From contig CM049309.1 in NCBI GenBank assembly GCA_026874595.1, forward strand, positions 92,652,723 to 92,716,722: a stretch of DNA of 64,000 bases. The letters run 5' to 3'. Below the pieces are notes generated by a model. That model ran no database searches. It saw nothing but the letters and a program-made list of their open reading frames with translations, and had not been told where the DNA came from. Position 1 is the first letter of the stretch; every line of letters starts with the position of its first letter. Of the stretch, positions 56,710 through 64,000 are shown one piece after another. The stretch is from Sipunculus nudus. Its lineage: Eukaryota > Annelida > Sipuncula > Golfingiida > Sipunculidae. The translations under genes were made by a program, and so were the position numbers.

Positions 56710-57960
56710 GTCAGTCAATTAATAGTCAATTTCACACCTGGTGAAGTTTTTACTCTTCTGAAGTAAGGAATTACTTATCTCATGAACATCCACACTTTCA
56801 TAGCAATACACCACTCTGTGGACACAATTTAATGTGCACCTTAATCATTGTAACCCTGGTGGTACAATACAAAATCTAAAATGTAGCATAGCCTAGAATA
56901 AGAATGAATCTTATAAAGAAAATCATTACATTCATCTAGTTTATGCACCATCGGGGGGGGGGGGGGAGTGCAGGGCATAGGGGAAGCCTGCTAGTAGCGG
57001 CCAAGTTGAGCCAAGGCAAGCGGCCTGGCGGGGGGTACATAACACATGTGAAGGCTGTACTACTAGGTTGGCTAGATGTAAACAACACTTGACATGGTGT
57101 ATGAAAACTTGAATAAAAGCTGCTCTATTCAATCAGTTCCTTTAAAATTTCTGATTTTAAAATATTAAATCCTTATGTATGTATGCTGTGAAAATTAAAT
57201 CAACAGTGCTTACAGAGAAAAAACGTGCCTTTGCCAAATTTGAAAAAAATATAAGGTATTGATTTTTTATTTATGCTTATAATTCAGATCACAAGGTTGG
57301 GAACCAGTCGTTTCGTCACCACAGTCATTTCGTCACCAAAGGAAATTGGTGACGTAGGGACCGTCAAAATGCAACAGGCTGGACTTGGCCGGGCACGTTC
57401 TTAAAATCAGCAATTGAAATGCATTAGGGAATGACAGAAGAACAGAATATTGATTGACAGAAGAATGAAATATGGCTGGGAAAAATAGTTACTGCAAAAA
57501 AAAGTTTATATACTCTGCATAGGCCGTTTAAGATTTTAGAAAGTCCTTTTGGTGACTTGTTTCTCTGTGTCAATTGTGGACGTGGATTTTATTTAACACC
57601 TGCGTGTGTGAAATAAAAGAACATTTCAAGCGGGCTGCCGTGAGGGAATCGTTTGCGGTGAGCGGTGACGTAAATAGCCCTGAATACCATGGCTGCCAGT
57701 TGGCCATGCTGCGCAGTGTTTGTATTTATATGTAATCCACTCCTTGCATGGTGTATCCTGAGCCGTTAATTAAAAGAATCAATAACCAAACAAACTTTTC
57801 AGTATAGGTATCATTGTGTATTTTAATTTGAATTGTAATAGATAACATTTTATCATACAAAATATTAGTGACCAATTGACCATTTGGTACCGCATGTAAA
57901 TTGGTGACGAAATGACTATGGTGACGAATCGACTGGTATCCACATAGTCAGCTGAGCTAA
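56710..57960 (+). mobile_element. Family B copy interrupted by a TIR transposon
   Basis: The left part is parallel to 59.21-59.80 kb ('GGTGAAGTTTTTACTCTTCT', 'CCTGGTGGTACAATACAAAA', then TTATGCACCA and a G-run). The right end is only AGTCAGCTGAGCTAAAAA (57946-57963). The TIR element at 57.30-57.94 kb sits at the break and the B sequence between is missing. Confidence 0.55.
57299..57942. mobile_element. DNA transposon with ~40-bp terminal inverted repeats
   Basis: The left end GGAACCAGTCGTTTCGTCACC plus ACAGTCATTTCGTCACCAA (57300-57339) is inverted at the right end (57901-57941) with about four differences. Each TIR contains TTTCGTCACC (or ATTCGTCACC) twice. The interior of about 560 bp has no reading frame of note, so it is non-autonomous. 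No clear target-site duplication was found. Confidence 0.75.
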
Positions 57961-57964
57961 AAAT

Positions 57965-58847
57965 GGTTAATGCAGTTGCCTCTGGGAATATTCCACAATT
58001 ATGACTTCAGTGGCCAGGTCTGTTCAGTTTCACACATTTCAATTAAACCACGTGACTGGCCGAGGTGATCATTCAAGGTGTTCTGCAGCACTGGACATGG
58101 TCATCAATTGTCACGGTTGGTCATGATTCAGCACCCATTTGAACAAGCTTCCGTCATAATTTGTAAACAGCAAGGTCCATTTTTATTTACATATAAGTAG
58201 TAAAGGTCACAATGTAAATTCTGAATCAAATTATCAAGCCGAATCGAACACACATCTATAGTTTCACGTAATGTCACGCCTTCTTTTAACTGGCTTCTAT
58301 TTCATCAAATGGCTTCTATTTAATTTCCGAATGATTCATAGATACCCACGCACGTTGCTGTACAGTTACTCGGATGTACAGTTGGCTTGTCATACTGATA
58401 GCATTTACATCCTCCCTTAGTTCCGTTCTACCATTGTACCACTGGTCGGTAATATATGTACCAATCCCCCTGCTAGCTCGTACCGTTCGGGATTTCCTGT
58501 CTGGACAGCCGTCATCAGCTCATTCAACATCCCTTTACACACTTCTGAACCGTGACTCTGTCAATATTTGAGTGTTCAAAGTTCTCCGATCAGAGGATGT
58601 AAATTACTGCCAACGTGCAGGGAATCTCGGATCCGCCCTACATCAAACAATTTTGTTTGGATATATGTGACATCTCGTCTCACACGCAACACACTGGTCA
58701 CGTGTAAAACTAATTAATATAGAATTGAATCACTAACAGTGTGCAATAAAAGCATCGATCGAAACTGGCAAAGTTGTATGGTTTATACCACAGTTCCGTG
58801 TCTATTTCACAAGTTTCATGAAAATATATTAAAAACTCTTGGTGCAA
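57965..58847. other. Unassigned intergenic sequence
   Basis: No recognised gene or family. A 65-residue frame at 58374-58571 is hydrophobic in part, but has no family features or splice support. Confidence 0.45.
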
Positions 58848-60262
58848 AAAAAGGACCCATGGGTCACGGCGCTCGGCTGTTATATATGATCACAAAATAT
58901 AATTTGGAAGAGGGGGTAGACAAATGCTACTTTTGAGTAGTAATATAAGTATTATGGGAAGTGTTTAACTCGTTAAGTAAGATTTACACAAAATCCTGGG
59001 ATATAGGGAAGAGCTTTGATGTCATTTATATTATTTAGATTTGGAATTTTTGGCAAGTCACCAATGGTGCCTCCAATGTGCAGTGACCTCTGACCTCATT
59101 CAATGTGCATGGATTTCGTTGGAAATCGAAGTAAGGCTCGATATTTATTGATATATATTTAAAGACATTATCATTATCCTAATAACTATCTCGACTATAA
59201 TTTATTACTGGAATTAATATTCAATTTCACACCTTGTGAAGTTTTTACTCTTCTGAAGTAAGGAATTCCTTATCTAACGAACATATATATTTTCATAGCG
59301 ATACACCACTTTGTTGACACAATTAAATGTGCACTTTTATCATTATAACCCTGGTGGTACAATACAAAATCTAAATGTAGCAAAATCTTAGAATAAGAAT
59401 GAATCAAATACAGAAAATTAATTTAGTTTATGCACCAACCGGGGGGGGGGGGGGGGGTGCAGGGCAAAGAGGAAGCCTGCCAAGAGGGGAAGCCGGCCAA
59501 CCTGAGCCAAGGCAAACTGCCTTGAGTGGGTTACATAACACAGGTGAAGGCTGTACTAGGTGAGCTTGATGTAAACAACGTTTGACATGGTGTATGAAAT
59601 CTTTAATAAAAGCTACTTTTTCAATCAGTTCCTATGAAATTTCAGATGTTAACAGATAAAATCCTTATGTATGTATCCTGTGAAATTTAAATCATCAGTG
59701 CTTACAGGGAAAAAAAACACCTGTTAAAAACGTGCCGTGGCCAAAGTATGACAAAATTTAAGGTATTGATTTTTATTAATGCTAATAACTTAAAAAGTTT
59801 GCAAAATTCAGATCTAATTTTGGGTTAATTATATCTTGATTAAATAAAGCTATATCCCTGAAAAAAGTCTCTAGCTTCAGCAATTCTCATGTTATGTGAT
59901 TAAATATATTTCCTAATTTTTAAAAAATTGCATTATGTTTAGGCACATAACTTCAAAAATTGTGCAAAACTTACCTAATTTTTTTGTATGTACATAGGAA
60001 ATGCATGGAAGAATATGCATATTAAATATGATCAAAAACAGATCAGTGGTTTTGATATAAGGTAGTCTTGAAGGGTAACAATGATTTTTAATAGAAAATG
60101 GAGGGGTTTCCTTAATATCTCGAAGGAACGAAGTCCTAGTGACCCAATTTTCGGCATGGTAAGAGAAATTGGGGACATCTAATTACTGTATGCAAAATTT
60201 TGGACGACGGACAAAAGACCATGACTATAGCTCAGATGACTTATAGTCAGCTGAGCTAATAA
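58848..60262 (+). mobile_element. Family B copy with both ends
   Basis: GACCCATGGGTC (58854-58865) and GCTCGGCTGT (58871-58880) are at the left. The hairpin at 60228-60258 (arms TAGCTCAG/CTGAGCTA, inner TGACT/AGTCA, loop TAT) is at the right. A family F-like piece (59053-59160) lies inside. A G-run of 17 is at 59441-59457. Confidence 0.6.
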
Positions 60263-61355
60263 AACTATTATATTCTCTTTTGAATACTTACACATTAATC
60301 TACAAACTAAACATAGCAAGAGTCTTATGACAATTATTAACATTATAGACATCATAATGAGACCTTGTCAAGATCTGATTGTTTATCACATTTAAATATT
60401 TATATTTTTTTAATACAAGTATCAGAAAAAAATGAAAACCATCTCAGCTAATAAACTAATACATGTGTAAAAAATAACCCCATAAATTATACAAGGAGTA
60501 AACTGGAGATGGGAATGTTTAATTTTTTAACTGAAATAAAGGAACCAGTCATATAAATATGCTATATTTTACTGCATAGTATCATGTCACAGCTGATACA
60601 GCCAAGTCTTAATGTCATTAGTCAAACATATTGACATATTTTGTGAGTACTTGTCCGACTAACATTTTATATTTGTGACATTTTATTTTTTTAATGTTTG
60701 CAATAAATATAAATTAACAAACTAAAACACTTGAAAACGGACCTGGAACTTTAGATTGATTTTATACAATGAACTGCATCCTTGCCTATCATTAATTTGC
60801 TTCATATTATTCCTAATAGTAAAGAAATTGTTTATTTATTTTTTACTTTCATTATTAAAATTTGAATGAAAAATACCCGAAGGTGACTATAGGGTGTCAT
60901 TTGGAATGCATTTTGGGCCATCCATACAAGATCCACACAACATCAGTAATTGCAAGGTAATCCCCGTTACTCATTAATATAAATTACTTTTCCATAATTT
61001 TTTCTTAAAGTTGTTATTATAAACCAATAAAAATTTATTTCATGATTGTTAATTGTTGGCCATAACAACTACTGGAGGATGGTGGTTGCACCACCTGAGA
61101 CCAGCTTTGTGACCAGCCAGGAGCTGGGTGTCTGCCCCGCTCCAAGCTTGTATAATTAGTCTATAAGGTCTACAAGGTCGACATATAGGTGACTCAAGAG
61201 GGGCTTCAGTATAGTCTAGGTGTAAGAATGACATGGTCTCATAAAAACTTCACTAAAAGCTACAGTTTTTGGTCTATTCTTTTCAAATTTCAGAATTTAG
61301 AAGCTAAAATCCTTAGGTGTGCATGATATGAAAATTAAATCAACAGTGCTTGAAA
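60263..61355. other. Unassigned AT-rich sequence
   Basis: Mostly AT-rich sequence. A moderately GC-rich patch at 61.07-61.23 kb gives a 61-residue minus frame without family features. Confidence 0.45.
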
Positions 61356-61357
61356 TA

Positions 61358-62330
61358 ACTAGAGACCCATGGGTCTCGACGCTTGGCTGAATTTGTCTAT
61401 AAGGACATTTTTTAAGATTTTTTTTTCAGAATGACAGTACTGTGACCTTAAACAATGACCTTGTGACCAAAAAAACTAAAAACGTATTATCCTTGAACTT
61501 GCAGCATTTAGATTATTGTAGCAATCTTTTAAAAAGTGACCATGACCTCTGACCAGGTAACCTCAAAATCTACAGATTTCTTCACTTTGGGGAAGTAAGC
61601 CATGTGTGAAAGATGGAAAGTTTGGGATGAAAAGTTTTATTTAGAGTGCATCTACAATATTTTTTAAATATGAAGCTCCTGTGACCTTCAACTTGGATCC
61701 CTTGACCCTGAAAATCAAAATGAATTAACATAAGTGGTGGGTCTTTAATATAATCAAGTTTGAAGCCAATCTGTCTATATAAAGCATAATTATTATCCAA
61801 AAACTAATTTGTGAATGGATGGGCCCAGTCACCTTTGACCCTATGACCCAAAAAAATCAAATAGAATCTTCCCCCATTGGCAGGATGGCAATATCTTGAA
61901 GATGGAAGGTTTGTGATGAAAAGTTTCACTTGAAATGCATACACATTCTTTTTAAAGAAATGGGTCCCGTGACCTTGACCTTTGGACCCCAAAATCGACA
62001 CCTTGACCTTTGGACCCCATAATCGCCACGTTCCTTACTTTAATAGTTAAGTTTGACACCAATATGTCAAAATAAACTGGAGTTATCATCTGGAAACTTG
62101 TTTGTGAACAGATGTTCCCTGTGACCTTGACCTTTTGACCTTGTGACCCCAAATTCATTTATGCTCTACCAATACTGGCAAGTCAGCTAAATGTGCAAAA
62201 TAAGTGAGTCTTGTGACCTTGACCTTTGACCGTGTCACCCAGAAATCATATAGGTTCTTGCTTAAGTGGTGATGTAAATCATTTTATAGTAAATCATTTT
62301 ATAACAAACAAGGCCTACAGGTCTAATGCG
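61358..62330 (+). repeat. Family H repeat, 5' palindrome and TGACCTT-rich units
   Basis: It opens with a 16-bp perfect palindrome, GAGACCCATGGGTCTC (61362-61377), followed by GCTTGGCTGA, a variant of the family A/B 5' repeat. The body has four ~150-180-bp units carrying GTGACCTTGACCTTTGGACC-like text. No 3' hairpin is recognised; R1 copy 4 begins shortly after. Confidence 0.5.
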
Positions 62331-62467
62331 AACCTGTGCAAAGTTTGGGAGTATGAATGGAGGATTATTTTTTATATTGATCCTCTTATGTCCTGCATAT
62401 CTACCTTAGTATTATGATTTCAGCAAAATGGATGTTTCGGACCTGCAAGTTTCGGACTAGGACATTT

Positions 62468-63526
62468 TAAAACTAGAATACGGGTAGTCGACAAGCGACT
62501 ACATGTATCCGCCGAAATCAGAGTGGGACGGGTGAAGTCAGGCATGGATTGAGTGGCAAGGGGAAATAGTGAGGTGTGTAGCATATTAGCATGGATGTCT
62601 GCGGACGAAATATGTATGTAGTTTACGCCACCTACCACAAAATCAAGAAAGCTGTCCACGATTTATACATATGCAAAATTTAAGGCAGATAAGTCAAACC
62701 ACTACTTGTATATGAGTGATTTTATCCCACAGCAGACAAAAGAAGGACGCTGTGCAAAAATGGTGGCAGGTGGCGCCACCAATTTTGTATTAGCTTAAGA
62801 GCTACACGAGATCTATACATATGCAAAATTTCAGAGGGATATGTCAAACCAGTCCTGAGATATAAGCCTGAATGTCTGCAGCGTAAACAGAAATGTAGTA
62901 GCGCCTGCTGCCACATAATCGAAAAAGCTATCCAAGATGTATAATCATGCAAAATTTTAGGCAGATATGTCAAACAACTGCCGAGATAGGAGTAATTTTA
63001 TCCCACGGCAGACAAAGAGACGGACGCTGTGCAAAAATGGTTGCAGGTGGCGCAATGAGTTTTGCGTATGATAAAAAAACTTTGTAAGATCTATACACAT
63101 GCAAAATTTTGGCCACATCGGTCAAACAGTTCCTGAGATATGAGCTTGGATGTCTGCAGCGTAAACGTGAATGAAGGTGGTGCCTTCTGTCATAACATCA
63201 AGAAAGTTGTCTAGGATGTATAAACCTGCAAAATTTCAGGTGGATAAGTCCAACCACTACCGAGATATAAGTGATTCTGTCCCAAGGCAGATGAACAGAT
63301 TGACGCTGTGCAAAAATGGTTGCAGGTGGCGCCACCATTTTTAGTGTATGTTATAAAGCTATCCAAGGGCTACATTTTTAGCCTGATCGGTCAAACGGCT
63401 CCTGAGATATGTGGGTTTATGTGTGGAAACAGACGCACAAATGGACGCTGGGCAGAGAGGAAAGTACAGAGGTCAACCAAAAATGAGGGCGCAGCAGTTC
63501 CCATGTGACCCGATCATAATTCCGAA
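62468..63526 (+). mobile_element. Family R1 element, copy 4, 3' end lost
   Basis: It has the best 5' end of the family: AAAACTAGAATACGGGTAG, a hairpin GTAGTCG/CGACTAC with loop ACAAG (62484-62502), then GTATCCGCC (62505-62513). The body has the usual palindrome blocks (for example at 62768 and 63326). The 3' hairpin is missing and the next B copy starts at 63.53 kb. Confidence 0.6.
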
Positions 63527-63532
63527 TTTAAA

Positions 63533-64000
63533 ACAAGGGACCCATGGGTCACTGTGCTCAGCTGTAGTTGATCTTGATTGTAAAAATCTAAAATAATATC
63601 AATGGAGATAAAGTCTAAGAGGAAAAGGTAATATAGGCCATGGCTGGTTGACATGATTGGGTTCGTATTGATGTGTAAGAAATTGTTGCAAATAATATTG
63701 TGACCAAAACATGCATTTCCTAATGTTAAAATTGAAGCATTTGATCAGTTTGTGAACATAAGATGAATATTATAACCATGATCATTGGTTGACTTTTTGA
63801 TAAATTGTTGATAGTCCAGTAGTTTACACATTTGGTAAATTGGATCTATTTTTTATAATATATTATTAGATATATGTATTTTTTATTTTATAAAATCTAT
63901 ACAGTTAAAATATAACTAATGTCCCCAGCCGACAGTTGCAAGGACTTGGGGGGGGGGGGAATTTTAACTTAATTCATCTATGCTTACAGGATAAAGAAGT
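63533..64000 (+). mobile_element. Family B 5' part running off the window
   Basis: AACAAGGGACCCATGGGTCA with the palindrome at 63539-63550 and GCTCAGCTGT (63556-63565). The interior matches 40.29-40.66 kb closely ('AAAAATCTAAAATAATATCA', 'GGAGATAAAGT', 'TAAGAAATTGTTGCAAA'). Confidence 0.65.

Noticed and set aside
58374-58571. 65-residue hydrophobic frame as a small membrane protein
   Set aside because: One short frame without homology I recognise, promoter or splice support; chance is likely at this length.
61049-61234. 61-residue minus-strand frame as a gene
   Set aside because: No family features, no splice signals, and it lies in a small GC-rich patch between repeats.

Overview
The window is animal nuclear DNA, probably from a bivalve mollusc or another lophotrochozoan. 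Two conserved metazoan genes are visible, one split into nine small exons by long introns. The rest is AT-rich DNA packed with tandem satellites and with short repeats that carry GGAC/GACA microsatellites and end in hairpins. The phylum is inferred from the style of these repeats; no species can be named from sequence alone.

Genes. (1) The last coding exon of ASNSD1 (asparagine synthetase domain containing 1) lies on the + strand at 1158-1346, with a poly(A) signal at 1574. Its other exons lie left of the window. (2) A complete STK11/LKB1 serine/threonine kinase gene runs on the - strand from its start codon at 50859 to its stop at 18682. Nine coding exons (341, 84, 90, 133, 137, 128, 58, 185 and 116 nt) join in frame into 423 residues. 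They contain the glycine loop, the catalytic Lys, HKD and DLG motifs and a C-terminal Cys-Lys-Gln-Ser prenylation box. Intron 2 has a U12-type 5' splice site (ATATCCTT) and a U12 branch site (CCTTAAC), with apparent AT-AA ends. The two genes converge. I found no convincing protein-coding gene right of 51 kb.

Satellites. A 45-bp array (16.3-17.5 kb) lies downstream of STK11. A 59-62-bp array of about 10.7 kb (24.6-35.4 kb), with visible higher-order duplications, fills most of intron 5. A 36-bp array (42.9-46.0 kb) lies in intron 2. The 45- and 36-bp units are multiples of three, so they give long repetitive reading frames that I do not regard as genes.

Mobile DNA. Several families unrelated in sequence share one terminal layout. 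The 3' end is a hairpin with a 6-8 bp outer stem, a mismatch or bulge, a 3-5 bp inner stem and a 3-6 nt loop, and in most families a GGAC/GACA-rich tract precedes it. In three families the distal hairpin arm is repeated in inverted form just inside the 5' end, next to a small 5' palindrome. This asymmetric arrangement resembles Helentron/Helitron2-type non-autonomous elements (inference). Copies are nested (R1 inside A, then B inside A), which gives a relative order of insertion. Other elements are a LINE 3' end with a reverse-transcriptase C-terminal relic (52.3-52.7 kb), a tRNA-derived SINE (48.4 kb), a 40-bp-TIR transposon (57.3-57.9 kb), a candidate transposon with 9-bp flanking repeats (47.8-48.9 kb) and a hAT-like MITE just upstream of the STK11 promoter (51.1-51.4 kb).

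Layout: 0-1.6 kb ASNSD1 end; 1.7-16 kb repeats; 16.3-17.5 kb satellite; 18.1-51.1 kb STK11 with its repeats and satellites in introns; 51-64 kb transposon-rich intergenic DNA. All boundaries are read by eye; no alignment, folding or database search was run.
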